Of a stretch of DNA of 38,086 nt, positions 24,241-33,324 are shown piece after piece (positions within the stretch are counted from its first letter, which is position 1; each line of letters opens with the position of its first letter). The position numbers were made by a program, and so were the translations under genes. The notes beneath the pieces are model-generated. The model saw nothing but the letters and a program-made list of their open reading frames with translations, made no database searches and was not told where the DNA came from. The stretch lies in assembly GCF_030407455.1 (NCBI RefSeq), contig NZ_JASDDJ010000030.1, forward strand, positions 1 through 38,086, given 5' to 3'. Origin of the DNA: Psychrobacter sp. 5A.1. GTDB lineage: Bacteria > Pseudomonadota > Gammaproteobacteria > Pseudomonadales > Moraxellaceae.

Positions 24241-24286
24241 GGCAGTTCTATCAAAAACAATTAAGACGGGTCTACGGCAAGCAGCT

Positions 24287-24766
24287 TTACGACATGTCAT
24301 TTGTCGTAATAGCATGTGCTTTCTTGTTTGATACCAAAAGAATAATAAGACTGATAACACCGACGCATAATGACAGTAAAGCACCTGCTGTTAACGTCAT
24401 AATAAAGTTTGATAAGAAAGGTTGGTTATCACTTAACCCTAAAAAATCATAGACATAAAAGGCTCCCATGCCCGCCAAAATCTCTGGTGATATAAAAGGA
24501 GAAATAGGAATAGCAATAGCAAAATTTAGAATCTGTAACCCTGCCTTTATATAGACGCCTTTCTGTAATGCTGCTATAAAACGATGCCATTGATTTTTAC
24601 GTGCAAAATCATCAAGCAACGTATAAAAGACAATAAAGCAGCCGATTCCTGATGCCATACCAGCTATAGATAACCAAGAATTATTGGTTAATGCAACTCC
24701 CCATACAAAACCTGCTACTGCACTAATACAAACCCAAAGCGTCCAAAAACCCCAACGTTTATTCAT
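24287..24766 (-). CDS. Hypothetical four-helix membrane protein
   Basis: Unrecognised inner-membrane protein of 159 aa with four hydrophobic segments: WGFWTLWVCISAVAGFVWG, WLSIAGMASGIGCFIVFYTLL, a third near YIKAGLQILNFAIAI, and TLTAGALLSLCVGVISLIILLV. I chose the start at 24766 (MNKRWGF) because AAAGG lies seven bases upstream; an in-frame ATG at 24808 would add 14 polar residues. It is convergent with the DCC gene. It is not obviously in the same family as the four paralogues at 19.6-22.8 kb, since it lacks the PALLTG motif. Function unknown. Confidence 0.65.
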   Translation of the reverse strand: MNKRWGFWTLWVCISAVAGFVWGVALTNNSWLSIAGMASGIGCFIVFYTLLDDFARKNQWHRFIAALQKGVYIKAGLQILNFAIAIPISPFISPEILAGMGAFYVYDFLGLSDNQPFLSNFIMTLTAGALLSLCVGVISLIILLVSNKKAHAITTNDMS

Positions 24767-24920
24767 CTCTTTACCTTTGTTGTCTGTACGATTCTTACGA
24801 TAAATCATACGATTTTATCTTATAAAGCTTTGTGTAAAAAATATGGAATATAGTCTCAGTGGCAATAATAAGCTGTTTTTAAAGTAAGATAATCTCATTT
24901 TTATCTGAGTAGATTTTACT

Positions 24921-25997
24921 ATGTGGCTTTTTATTGGTTTCACGCAACTGCTCTCTATCATGACTTGTCTGTTGCTTTGGTGGTTTATCAAACCAAAACG
25001 CCAGAGTGTGAAGGTGCGTTTGGTACTCAGTGTTTTTATCGTTAATAATGGCTTTTTACTTTACGGTCTAAGCGATTTTTGGGGTGAGCGTTTTAACGTT
25101 TATCTGGTCAGCGGTATCTTACAAGGCTTTATGTTCTATGCTGGTGTGGTAGTTGCTGTCATAGCGCTTATTTTTTATAAGGTTTTGAGGTGGCAGCCGC
25201 GCCCTAAATTGTTACGCGTGTTTGCCTTGACTACTTATGCATTTATTGTCAGCTTAGCTGTATTTAATGCGTATTCGCCTGTGGTACACCGTTTAACGGT
25301 TACGACAGATAAGCCGCTGAATAAGCCTATGAGCATAGCATTAGTGTCTGATACTCATTGGGGGAGATGGTTCGGTAATCATCAGATAGATAAGTTGGTA
25401 GCTTTAGTGGATGCACAACACCCTGATGTCGTCGTCATAGCAGGAGATATCATGCATGACACGACGATTGCTTATGACAATACCAATATGCATGAGCATT
25501 TATCAAAGCTGAAGGCGCCACTTGGGGTCTATGCTACTTTAGGCAATCATGACTATCGAGGTTACGATGAAGAGATCGCTGAGGCCGTTGAAGCAGCGGG
25601 AATTAAAGCGCTTGATAATGAGAGTGTGCTGCTCAATGATTCAGTATGGTTGGTTGGGCGTTCAGATGATGTCGACCAGACTAGGTTGTCAGCGGATGAG
25701 TTATTGACTCAAGTTGATACTGATAAGCCTGTGGTGTTTTTAGAGCATCGTCCTTCTATGATGGAAGAGATAAAAGCGTTGCCCGTGAATTTGCATCTGT
25801 CAGGCCATACTCATGGTGGGCAAATTTTTCCATTGACGATGCTGATGAATTGGTTCTCACCGCTAAACTATGGCACTAAGCAATTAGCGAATACGCAGTT
25901 TTTGGTGACGTCAGGTTATGGTATCGGTGCAGTGCCTTTTAGATTAGGCACACGTTCGGAGGTTTGGATGATCAATCTGACAGGTAATACCCCTTAA
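24921..25997 (+). CDS. Membrane-anchored metallophosphoesterase (YkuE/YaeI-like)
   Basis: Calcineurin-like metallophosphoesterase of 358 aa. The N-terminal ~120 residues hold several hydrophobic helices (IGFTQLLSIMTCLLLWWFI, IYVL-like segments and FALTTYAFIVSLAVF). The catalytic domain follows with the five metal-binding blocks: SDTHWG, AGDIMHD, GNHDY, and LSGHTHGGQ at the end, with LEHRP between. This arrangement fits YkuE/YaeI-type phosphoesterases; the natural substrate is not known to me. The ATG at 24921 has no strong Shine-Dalgarno. Confidence 0.9.
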   Translation: MWLFIGFTQLLSIMTCLLLWWFIKPKRQSVKVRLVLSVFIVNNGFLLYGLSDFWGERFNVYLVSGILQGFMFYAGVVVAVIALIFYKVLRWQPRPKLLRVFALTTYAFIVSLAVFNAYSPVVHRLTVTTDKPLNKPMSIALVSDTHWGRWFGNHQIDKLVALVDAQHPDVVVIAGDIMHDTTIAYDNTNMHEHLSKLKAPLGVYATLGNHDYRGYDEEIAEAVEAAGIKALDNESVLLNDSVWLVGRSDDVDQTRLSADELLTQVDTDKPVVFLEHRPSMMEEIKALPVNLHLSGHTHGGQIFPLTMLMNWFSPLNYGTKQLANTQFLVTSGYGIGAVPFRLGTRSEVWMINLTGNTP

Positions 25998-26042
25998 TAA
26001 TACTGAGTAACATCTACATAGTCAGTGTTCATATCGATGCAA

Positions 26043-26114
26043 GATTAGGGTCTGTTGAACATTCAAATGTGGTGCTAGCAGCCCTAATATTTGAATGTTC
26101 AACAGACCCTAATC
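26043..26114. repeat. 72-bp near-perfect inverted repeat (MITE or IS-end relic)
   Basis: Perfect 26-bp arms (26043-26068 and 26089-26114) containing TTAGGGTCTGTTGAACATTC flank a 20-base centre. The arms look like IS terminal inverted repeats (GGGTCTGTTGAACA...), with no transposase between them. It lies in the 418-base gap between the metallophosphoesterase and grpE (25998-26415). The remainder of the gap shows only a CTTGAAA motif at 26251, without a good -10. Confidence 0.75.
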
Positions 26115-26415
26115 ATTATCGCGCCCTAACAAATCGCATTTTTGAACGAATAGTTGTGTCTGATAAAAGCGCATGAAACCCCTTCACGAGCACTTTGGCT
26201 GATATTTAGATAGAATTTGTGGTAAATGAGAAAAATTCCTTCATCTTAGGCTTGAAATTTGTCCTCATCACCTTTATCAAGCAGCTATTGACGCGTATTA
26301 AAAAAACAATGAGTTAGAACCATCAAGTATTTAATAATGGCATAGCGTAACCAACAATTAGCTGGTTTACTGTGTCGTCTCTTAATCTTCATTATTGAAA
26401 TTTCAAGGAGCTATC

Positions 26416-27015
26416 ATGAGCGAGCAAAACCCGAACCAAGAAACTCTTGACCAAAATGTGGCACATGAGAATATTGATCACAATGACAGTATCTTAGAAG
26501 AAACCATGAAAGAGTTTGATCCACAGAATAACTCAGGTGAAGAAACAACCATCGAAAACGACATCAATCTTGATACTTTTATCGCACGTATTTCTGAGCT
26601 AGAAGGCGAAGTAAAACAAGCCAAAGAAGGCACTGCCCGCGCTAATGCTGAAGCTTACAATGCACAGAAACGCATGGAGCAAGAAGCCGATAAGAGCAAA
26701 AAATTCGCGCTACAGAAATTTGCCAAAGAGCTGTTGGACATCGTCGATAACTTAGAACGTGCCATGGAAAGTGCAGATGCCAATGACCCAGTCGCTGAAG
26801 GGGTTCAATTAACGCACAAAGCATTGGTGGCGGTATTGACCAAAAACGGCGTAGAAGTCGTCGATCCACAAGGTGAAAAGTTCAACGCTGATTTCCATGA
26901 AGCGGTTGGTATCGACCCAGACGCTGCCGCTGATACCGTTGGCACTGTCTTACAAAAAGGTTATAGCCTAAACGGTCGCTTGCTACGTCCAGCCATGGTT
27001 CGTGTTGGTCAGTAG
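26416..27015 (+). CDS. grpE: Nucleotide exchange factor GrpE
   Basis: Exchanges ADP for ATP on DnaK. The 199-aa protein has an acidic, Gln/Asn-rich N-terminus. A long coiled-coil helix follows (about residues 50-115, RISELEGEVKQAKEGTARANAEAYNAQKRMEQE), then KFALQKFAKELLDIVDNLERA. The C-terminal beta-domain has FNADFHEAVG and GTVLQKGYSLNGRLLRPAMVRVG. The start at ATG 26416 (MSEQNPNQ) follows AAGGAG with five-base spacing; an in-frame ATG further upstream would put the ribosome binding site inside the gene. dnaK follows after 183 bases. Confidence 0.96.
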   Translation: MSEQNPNQETLDQNVAHENIDHNDSILEETMKEFDPQNNSGEETTIENDINLDTFIARISELEGEVKQAKEGTARANAEAYNAQKRMEQEADKSKKFALQKFAKELLDIVDNLERAMESADANDPVAEGVQLTHKALVAVLTKNGVEVVDPQGEKFNADFHEAVGIDPDAAADTVGTVLQKGYSLNGRLLRPAMVRVGQ

Positions 27016-27096
27016 TATTTTTAAGTTTTAAACCTTACTTATATGAAGGTTTTTCACAAAAAATCACATGAAAGACAGTTTTTGCGTGATTGTCGC

Positions 27097-27126
27097 CTTG
27101 AAAAATGCGACCAGTAAACCGATATA
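27097..27126 (+). promoter_or_regulatory. Sigma-32-type heat-shock promoter upstream of dnaK
   Basis: CTTGAAA at 27097-27103, preceded by TGTCGC, is followed after 15 bases by ACCGATATA at 27118-27126. This is close to the heat-shock consensus CTTGAA-N13-15-CCCCATTTA. It lies about 73 bases before the dnaK start, between grpE and dnaK, suggesting dnaK can be transcribed separately. Confidence 0.55.
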
Positions 27127-27198
27127 TAGCAACAAGTGACCGACTACGGTCTGGATAAATAAGTATTTATAGTTAAAATAAATTAGGAGCAATTGATT

Positions 27199-29139
27199 AT
27201 GGGTAAAGTAATTGGTATTGATTTAGGTACTACTAACTCGTGTGTGGCAGTGATGGAAGGTGACAAAGTTAAAGTCATCGAAAATGCTGAAGGTACTCGT
27301 ACCACACCATCAATCGTCGCTTACAAAGATGATGAAACACTTGTTGGTCAGTCAGCCAAGCGTCAAGCAGTCACCAACCCAAGCAATACCTTGTTTGCGA
27401 TCAAGCGTTTGATCGGTCGTCGTTTTGATGACAAAGTCGTGCAAAAAGACATCGGCATGGTACCTTACAAAATCGCTAAAGCCGACAACGGCGATGCATG
27501 GGTAGAAATCAACGGTAAGAAATTAGCGCCACCACAGGTTTCTGCTGAAATTTTGAAAAAAATGAAAAAAACAGCAGAAGACTATCTTGGTGAAAGCGTA
27601 ACTGAAGCCGTTGTTACTGTACCTGCTTACTTCAATGACTCACAGCGTCAAGCCACGAAAGATGCGGGTAAAATCGCTGGTCTTGATGTAAAACGTATCA
27701 TCAATGAGCCAACGGCTGCTGCACTTGCTTATGGTATGGATAAGAAGCAAGGCGATAGTACCGTTGCTGTATATGACTTGGGTGGTGGTACTTTCGATAT
27801 CTCAATCATCGAAATCGCAGATGTAGACGGCGAGCAGCAGTTTGAAGTACTAGCGACCAACGGTGATACTTTCCTTGGTGGTGAAGATTTTGATTCAGCA
27901 TTGATCGAATTCTTAGTAGCTGAATTCAAAAAAGACCAAGACGTTAACCTAAAAGGTGACTCTCTTGCGATGCAGCGTCTAAAAGAAGCGGCAGAGAAGG
28001 CAAAAATTGAGCTATCAAGTGCCCAAAGCACTGAAGTAAACTTGCCATATATCACTGCTGATAGCAGTGGTCCTAAGCATTTGGTTGTTACTATCAGCCG
28101 CTCAAAACTAGAAAGCTTAACGGAAGAGCTGGTACAGCGCACCATGGGTCCTTGTAAAATTGCCCTTGAAGATGCTGGCCTAAAAATTGGCGATATCGAC
28201 GACGTTATCCTAGTTGGTGGTCAGACTCGTATGCCACTAGTACAGCAAAAAGTACAAGATTTCTTCGGTCAAGAGCCACGTAAAGATGTGAACCCTGATG
28301 AAGCGGTAGCAGCTGGTGCAGCCATTCAAGGTGCGGTATTGTCTGGTGAAAAAACTGACGTATTGCTACTTGATGTGACGCCATTGACCCTAGGTATCGA
28401 AACGATGGGCGGTGTCATGACGCCAGTTATCGAGAAAAATACCATGATTCCTACCAAGAAATCACAGGTATTCTCAACGGCTGAAGACAACCAGCCAGCA
28501 GTAACGATTCAGGTATATCAAGGTGAGCGTAAAATTGCTAACCAAAACAAACAGCTTGGTCGTTTTGATTTGACGGACATTCCACCAGCACCACGTGGCC
28601 TACCGCAAATCGAAGTATCTTTTGACATCAACGCTGATGGCATCATGAACATCTCTGCAACTGATAAAGGTACTGGTAAAGCACAAAGTATCCAGATCAA
28701 AGCGGATTCTGGTTTGTCGGACGAAGAAGTCGAACAAATGGTTCGTGATGCAGAAGCCAATGCTGCTGAAGATGAGAAATTTGCTAACCTAGCGCAAGTT
28801 CGTAACGAAGCAGATGGTCGTATTCATGCCGTACAAAAAGCCCTAAAAGAAGCAGCTGATAAAGTAACTGATGATGAAAAATCAACAGTAGAGACTGCTA
28901 TCACTGAGCTTGAAGCGGCAGCGAAAGAAGACGATCATGACGAAATCAAAGCCAAGCTTGAAGCGTTAGACAATGCTTTCCTACCAGTTAGCCAGAAGAT
29001 TTATGCTGATGCAGGCGCTGGTGCAGAAGGCATGGATCCAAGCCAGTTCCAACAAGGTGCTGACGATGCTGGTAGCAACAAAGCTGATGACGACGTCGTT
29101 GATGCTGAGTTCACTGAAGTAGACGAAGACAAAAAATAA
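27199..29139 (+). CDS. dnaK: Molecular chaperone DnaK (Hsp70)
   Basis: ATP-dependent chaperone of 646 aa, full length. The nucleotide-binding domain starts [21 protein letters not shown] and has [48 protein letters not shown] and [13 protein letters not shown]. The linker [15 protein letters not shown] and the substrate-binding domain (with [14 protein letters not shown]) follow. The C-terminal tail ends [15 protein letters not shown], the usual EEVKDK-like end. The start ATG 27199 has TAGGAG nine bases upstream. dnaJ does not follow; instead there is a MITE-like repeat starting directly after the stop codon and then a terminator. Confidence 0.98.
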   Translation: MGKVIGIDLGTTNSCVAVMEGDKVKVIENAEGTRTTPSIVAYKDDETLVGQSAKRQAVTNPSNTLFAIKRLIGRRFDDKVVQKDIGMVPYKIAKADNGDAWVEINGKKLAPPQVSAEILKKMKKTAEDYLGESVTEAVVTVPAYFNDSQRQATKDAGKIAGLDVKRIINEPTAAALAYGMDKKQGDSTVAVYDLGGGTFDISIIEIADVDGEQQFEVLATNGDTFLGGEDFDSALIEFLVAEFKKDQDVNLKGDSLAMQRLKEAAEKAKIELSSAQSTEVNLPYITADSSGPKHLVVTISRSKLESLTEELVQRTMGPCKIALEDAGLKIGDIDDVILVGGQTRMPLVQQKVQDFFGQEPRKDVNPDEAVAAGAAIQGAVLSGEKTDVLLLDVTPLTLGIETMGGVMTPVIEKNTMIPTKKSQVFSTAEDNQPAVTIQVYQGERKIANQNKQLGRFDLTDIPPAPRGLPQIEVSFDINADGIMNISATDKGTGKAQSIQIKADSGLSDEEVEQMVRDAEANAAEDEKFANLAQVRNEADGRIHAVQKALKEAADKVTDDEKSTVETAITELEAAAKEDDHDEIKAKLEALDNAFLPVSQKIYADAGAGAEGMDPSQFQQGADDAGSNKADDDVVDAEFTEVDEDKK

Positions 29140-29240
29140 TACCAAATCCAAAAACGCGATTAGCTGCGTCAAACTCGCTTAGTCTACTCAATGTAGTACT
29201 TACGCTTGTTTCCTTGCTACTCAAGTTTTTGAAAATGGTA
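29140..29240. repeat. MITE-like repeat abutting dnaK (divergent family member)
   Basis: Imperfect terminal inverted repeats TACCAAATCCAAAAAC (29140-29155) and GTTTTTGAAAATGGTA (29225-29240) enclose a 101-bp element starting directly after the dnaK stop codon. Its middle (CTCGCTTAGTCTACT...TTCCTTGCTAC) resembles the ~110-bp elements nearby. Confidence 0.6.
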
Positions 29241-29271
29241 TAGTCGATACAAATCGATAACTAGTTAAATT

Positions 29272-29303
29272 AAAAAACGCATCCTTCGGGGTGCGTTTTT
29301 TTG
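29272..29303 (+). terminator. Rho-independent terminator after dnaK
   Basis: An 8-bp stem ACGCATCC/GGGTGCGT with a TTCG tetraloop, flanked by an A run and a T run. The same stem recurs after the outer-membrane protein gene. Confidence 0.9.
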
Positions 29304-29337
29304 TGGCTAATATTTCTACGAGTTGTCATTACTTCTA

Positions 29338-29447
29338 CTATAGTCAAAGAACTCTAAAATGGGTACAAGGCAGCCGACTGCAGATTGTACAAGTAGTACA
29401 TCTAAGGAGGGTAACGCCGTAGCGGTTTAGTATTTCACCGACTATAT
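29338..29447 (-). repeat. MITE-like ~110-bp repeat (copy between dnaK and bioC)
   Basis: Ends are CTATAGTC and GACTATAT. On the minus strand it aligns with the copy at 30306, sharing GGCGTTACC/TGCGTTAACC, CGG(C/T)TGCCTTGTAC and the GACTATAG terminus. Its right end lies 12 bases from the bioC stop codon. Confidence 0.65.
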
Positions 29448-29458
29448 AAGTTGCGTGA

Positions 29459-30286
29459 TTAAGGTTTAAAGGAGCTCACTGTCAGCACCTCATACGTTAA
29501 ATTCACATAAGGTTGTCCTTCCTCATCTTGTGCTGAGAAATGCTGCCAATAGTCTGATTCAAATTGCCGTAAACGTGACCTTGTCCACATAAAGGTCTGG
29601 GTATTATCTGATTGTACTTGTGTCTGATTGGTTGATACGCCAGTCAGCTTCATATGTTTTAGAATAGCGTAGGGGGTAGGGAACGGTAAATCAAAGCGCT
29701 GAGTTGAGAGTTCAATATTCTCAAAACCTGCATCAATCAGTGCGCATTGCCATTCGTCGATATCTGGATAGTGAAGCCCTTGACCAGTGAGAGTCTTGAT
29801 TTGCAAAAAGTTATTTGGGGTAAAGGTACTAAAGACCAGTTGGCCTCCAGCTTGTAGACGGCGTGTAGACTGCGTGACAAAACTCAATGGATTATCAAAC
29901 CATTGCACGGCATTGGCACTAACTATCAAGCTATGATTTGCCTCCAAATCTATGGTCTCAGCATCACCAATGACGATGTCAGCAGTTGGCAATATGGATT
30001 GCAATGTAGCAGCTTGCTCACTACATAATTCATTAATGACCCAGTGCTCGCTCTGTATATGCTCAGCGAGCAGTCGTGTCATTTGACCTGTACCTGCGCC
30101 AACTTCTAATATACTGCTTTGTTTGGTTTGAGCAATATTGGCGATTAAGTGCTGACAGACCTGCTGCTGAATATTGGCATGTTGGTCATAGTCACTAGCA
30201 CTCGCAAAATGACGAGCGATGATTTGCTTTCTAGCACTGAGGACATCAGGTGTGTCGAGTTTTTTCATAGAGTGTATTACATCCAA
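29459..30286 (-). CDS. bioC: Malonyl-ACP O-methyltransferase BioC
   Basis: SAM-dependent methyltransferase that methylates malonyl-ACP to prime pimeloyl synthesis for biotin. The N-terminal BioC signature is HFASASDYDQHANIQQQVCQHL. SAM motif I is ILEVGAGTGQMTRLL, followed by INELCSEQ, VIGDAETIDL and LIVSANAVQWFDNP. The C-terminal part (FSTFTPNNFLQIKTLTGQGLHYP and AILKHMKLTGVS) is also BioC-like. 275 aa, as expected. The start is ATG 30286 or ATG 30268; neither has a strong ribosome binding site. It lies downstream of bioF on the same strand, separated by a repeat element. Confidence 0.9.
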   Translation of the reverse strand: MDVIHSMKKLDTPDVLSARKQIIARHFASASDYDQHANIQQQVCQHLIANIAQTKQSSILEVGAGTGQMTRLLAEHIQSEHWVINELCSEQAATLQSILPTADIVIGDAETIDLEANHSLIVSANAVQWFDNPLSFVTQSTRRLQAGGQLVFSTFTPNNFLQIKTLTGQGLHYPDIDEWQCALIDAGFENIELSTQRFDLPFPTPYAILKHMKLTGVSTNQTQVQSDNTQTFMWTRSRLRQFESDYWQHFSAQDEEGQPYVNLTYEVLTVSSFKP

Positions 30287-30305
30287 TTGAGCCAGTTATC
30301 AATCG

Positions 30306-30414
30306 ATATAGTCATTCCACTATAAAAATATTACTGCGTTAACCTCGCTTGAAGTATTAAATATACATCTACGTTCGGTTGCCTTGTACTACTTTTAAAT
30401 TGAATCGACTATAG
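30306..30414 (+). repeat. MITE-like ~110-bp repeat (copy between bioF and bioC)
   Basis: Starts ATATAGTC and ends GACTATAG (terminal inverted repeats). The internal blocks TGCGTTAACCTCGCTTGAAG, TCGGTTGCCTTGTAC and TTTTAAATTGAAT also occur in the copy at 33664 in the same order. It fills most of the 158-base bioF-bioC gap. Confidence 0.75.
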
Positions 30415-30444
30415 TGGGACCATTGTCCCTGCTAGAGAGTAGAA

Positions 30445-31677
30445 TTATAACTGTTGTATTAGCCGTTCGCAGTCTTCGTGGGTTAATTTGGCATTCATGA
30501 CTAAGCGAATACGAGCAGTGTTTTCAGGAACAGTGGGTGGTCTAATAGGCAGCGCGTAAAATCCTGCTGCCTGTAACTGGTTCGCTTTAGCAAGCGCACG
30601 TGCATTATCGCCCAATATATAAGGAATGATAGGAGAGTCATAACTGATATGTTGAGCAGTAGGTGATACACGGTGTTGTGGGTCGATGGCTTGGCTCAGT
30701 GTGATAGACAATTGCGCTAAATGCATACGTTGATCAGTTAACTGCGGCATTTTGGTTAAGATAAAGCGTGTCCAAGCATGATTGATCGGGGGTAAGGCAG
30801 TGCTAAAAATCAGTGGACGCATCGTATTAATCAGCCATTGCTTGACCACTTCATCACACATTATATAAGCGCCAACTGACGCAAAGGCTTTCCCAAACAT
30901 CCCCACCAAATAATCGATATCGGGCAAAGTATTTGTTTCTTCTGCCAGTCCTAACCCGGTATTACCCAATATTCCGACAGCATGTGCCTCATCGACATAC
31001 AGCTCGATACGGGCATCTTTGGCTTTTAACTGCACCAGCCGAGGTAAATCAGCGCGGTCGCCATCCATACTAAAAATACTTTCGGTGACAACAATGATGC
31101 GCTCAACCGTTTCATCTGCTTGCTCAATGAATCTGGCCAAATGCTCGTAATCGTTGTGACGGTAACGACGATAGGTGACCAGTTTGCTTTGGCTCAAACG
31201 CATCCCATCGATAATACTGGCATGTACCAGCTTGTCAGCCAAAATAAGTGTCTTGACTGGCAAAGATGTTAATGCTGGCAAGATACCCAGATTGGCATGA
31301 TAGCCGCTGTTCAATACCAGCACCGATTTTGAGGTAGATATATTTTGCTTGTCGGTGGCATTCTTATACCAGTCTTGCAGTTCATCTTCTAGAGCTTGTA
31401 ATTGTATATCATTGCCGGTGAGTAGCCGTGAGGAAGTGGCACTCATTTTAGGTATTTGTGCAGTGGGTAGCTGTTCTATTTGATTGAGAAACTCAGTTTG
31501 TAGCTCGATATCACCGCCCAAGCCAAGATAGTCGTTACTCGCAATATTGAGTAACGCTTTACCTTCGCTAATGACATGTCGCCCATTATGTTGTAGATTT
31601 GGTAATTGACGATATTGCTGCTTTACTTTGAGGTCTTCGAGCGCTGCTTGCAAATGGTCAGCGATAGGATTTGTCAT
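30445..31677 (-). CDS. bioF: 8-amino-7-oxononanoate synthase
   Basis: PLP-dependent alpha-oxoamine synthase condensing pimeloyl-thioester with alanine in biotin synthesis. Family blocks are NIASNDYLGLGGD, ATSSRLLTGN, VLNSGYHANLGILPAL, ESIFSMDGDRADLPRLVQL, LYVDEAHAVGILG and, around the PLP lysine, GMFGKAFASVGAYI. C-terminal: LPIRPPTVPENTARIRLVMNAKLTHEDCERLI. At 410 aa it is slightly longer than the common 380-390. ATG 31677 follows GAAGAGAGAAA. It is upstream of bioC; bioB, bioA and bioD are not in the window. Confidence 0.94.
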   Translation of the reverse strand: MTNPIADHLQAALEDLKVKQQYRQLPNLQHNGRHVISEGKALLNIASNDYLGLGGDIELQTEFLNQIEQLPTAQIPKMSATSSRLLTGNDIQLQALEDELQDWYKNATDKQNISTSKSVLVLNSGYHANLGILPALTSLPVKTLILADKLVHASIIDGMRLSQSKLVTYRRYRHNDYEHLARFIEQADETVERIIVVTESIFSMDGDRADLPRLVQLKAKDARIELYVDEAHAVGILGNTGLGLAEETNTLPDIDYLVGMFGKAFASVGAYIMCDEVVKQWLINTMRPLIFSTALPPINHAWTRFILTKMPQLTDQRMHLAQLSITLSQAIDPQHRVSPTAQHISYDSPIIPYILGDNARALAKANQLQAAGFYALPIRPPTVPENTARIRLVMNAKLTHEDCERLIQQL

Positions 31678-31776
31678 TTTCTCTCTTCAGTTTTTGTCAT
31701 TTAGGTCGTGTTAAGCTGAGTTTCTTGGTAAAAAATCTGTGAAATGAGTAGGGATTATTGCATAAACTGAGTGGTT

Positions 31777-31810
31777 GTAACAAAAGATTTCATATCTTAG
31801 CTTTTGTTAC
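31777..31810. promoter_or_regulatory. Palindromic operator-like site between bioF and omp
   Basis: GTAACAAAAG (31777-31786) and CTTTTGTTAC (31801-31810) form a perfect 10-bp inverted repeat with a 14-base spacer in the 304-base divergent gap between bioF and the outer-membrane protein gene. It does not look like a terminator (no T run). It may be a regulator site for either gene. No further gene was found in the gap. Confidence 0.4.
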
Positions 31811-31981
31811 TCATGCACTGATAAACACTTGCAAATCTTAACCCTCATACTATTAAACACTGACAGAGTGTCTGAAATAGTTTGTTACTATGTACTCATC
31901 GTTAGCAGACAAGGCGATAGGGCCAAAAGGTCCATATAAATAAATAACTTGTTTGTCCCAATTTATTTCTAGGAGCTAATA

Positions 31982-32521
31982 ATGAAAACTCTACAAAAAA
32001 CAATACTTGCACTAGTAACTGGTTCTTTACTTACTGTAGGTGCACAAGCCGCTGGATCTTATGGCAATGGTTACACAGGCCAGCCATACGTTGGTGCTAA
32101 AATTGGTCAATTCGACAATGATGTAAACGGCGACGATCCAACTGCTTATGGTGTGTATGCTGGTTACAACTTCGATCCTAATTTTGGTGCAGAGGTTGAG
32201 TATGTTGGTTCAGACGATGCAGATCTAGATGGTCGTTCTGGAGATTATGATACCAAAACATACGGTGCATACGGAACTTACCGTTATACATTCCCGAATA
32301 CCGCTCTATATGCCAAAGGTAAACTCGGTATTGCTAAAACAGAGCTAGAAGCTGATTTTGATAATGGTGGTAGTGATTCAGTCAGTGACACTGGTATAGC
32401 TGGTGGCGTAGGTCTTGGTTATGCGGTAAACCCTAATTTTAATGTTGAAACAGAATATGCCATGATGGATAGCGATGCAGATACTAAGCTGCTTACTGTA
32501 GGCGCTAACTTGAAATTCTAG
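31982..32521 (+). CDS. Outer-membrane beta-barrel protein, opacity/porin-like
   Basis: 179-aa secreted protein. The signal peptide covers residues 1-23 (KTLQKTILALVTGSLLTVGAQA, cleavage after AQA). The mature part is an eight-stranded barrel of the OMP_b-brl/OmpA-like type: PYVGAKIGQFDND, AYGVYAGYNFDPNFGAEVEYVG, YGAYGTYRYTFPNTALYAKGKLGIAKTE, GVGLGYAVNPNFNVETEYAMMDSD and the final strand LLTVGANLKF with a terminal Phe. AGGAG lies seven bases before the ATG. A terminator follows. The specific function (adhesion, stability, transport) is unknown. Confidence 0.88.
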   Translation: MKTLQKTILALVTGSLLTVGAQAAGSYGNGYTGQPYVGAKIGQFDNDVNGDDPTAYGVYAGYNFDPNFGAEVEYVGSDDADLDGRSGDYDTKTYGAYGTYRYTFPNTALYAKGKLGIAKTELEADFDNGGSDSVSDTGIAGGVGLGYAVNPNFNVETEYAMMDSDADTKLLTVGANLKF

Positions 32522-32545
32522 ATTTTGACTAGCAGTGTAATGAAT

Positions 32546-32577
32546 AAAAAACGCATCCTTTTGGGTGCGTTTTTTTT
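32546..32577 (+). terminator. Rho-independent terminator after the outer-membrane protein gene
   Basis: 8-bp stem ACGCATCC/GGGTGCGT, TTTT loop, preceded by A residues and followed by eight T residues. The stem is identical to the one after dnaK. Confidence 0.9.
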
Positions 32578-32762
32578 GCCTAGTATTTATGACAATAGAG
32601 TGTCTGTGACCATAAATTATAGTCGAAACTGAATAAAGTGAAGAGACGAAATTATGATGTTTGGCTGCTATAAACTTTTATGGCTTGCTGTGCCTACACA
32701 GGGAGAGGCTACAAAAAATTTACATCAGCCCCACTGTGTCTTTTTGATATTGATCTGATTAT

Positions 32763-32951
32763 ATGATTAGGACGTGTTGCACCTTCACAAATCGGTATTG
32801 TTGGTCGCTACAGTTTATCAAAGCGATACGAGAATTGGCTGAGTCTGACCACTCAAAAATGGTGGTATTACCTGCTGACATCTTATGGAACGTAAAAGGC
32901 ATGGTGGGTGATAAGTTAAAAGTATGGTCAATCAACGATATAACGATATAA
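32763..32951 (+). pseudogene. Decayed C-terminal fragment of a stomatin/SPFH-like protein
   Basis: The frame read here gives FIKAIRELAESDHSKMVVLPADI followed by KGMVGDKL. This looks like the C-terminal tail of SPFH/slipin-type proteins (helix, then SK-MVxLPADI). There is no upstream SPFH domain, no ribosome binding site and no credible start, so I read it as a gene remnant. The surrounding 791-base gap (32522-33312) otherwise holds only the omp terminator and the repeat at 33171. Assignment rests on recall of family tails only. Confidence 0.4.
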
Positions 32952-33170
32952 CGGTATCGCCTTCAAACGCCTAAATATTCAAACTATCCCTATCCGCTGT
33001 ATTCAGTGGCTGGGGTTTTTATAAAATCAACTATTAAATCAATAGCTTAGTAATTAATTTTGTAAATATCTCATTTATTTGTAAGAAAACAACCCTTTGC
33101 ACCGTCTAACTTATAACAGGTTAATAACTTGTTAGCGATCGACTGATCGGACGCTATGATTTACAGGCAA

Positions 33171-33280
33171 ATATAGTCAATGTCATATAAATCGGATACG
33201 GTGTCAGGCTTGCTTAGTCTACTATTTAGCGTACTACCATTCGCCTTTTGTGTATCCAAATTATTTTGAACCAACTATAT
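33171..33280. repeat. MITE-like ~110-bp repeat upstream of the first peptide gene
   Basis: Starts ATATAGTC and ends AACTATAT (terminal inverted repeats). The internal GCTTGCTTAGTCTACTA resembles the element after dnaK. It ends 45 bases before the first Cys-repeat peptide gene, so its right end may contribute to that promoter. Confidence 0.6.
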
Positions 33281-33324
33281 CTTTTAATTATGTTGTTTTT
33301 CTAATTTTATAAATGGAGTTTATT

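Noticed and set aside
26251..26279. Sigma-32 promoter upstream of grpE
   Set aside because: CTTGAAA is present, but the 13-15-base downstream position (CCTTTATCA) matches the heat-shock -10 poorly; only the dnaK promoter was retained.
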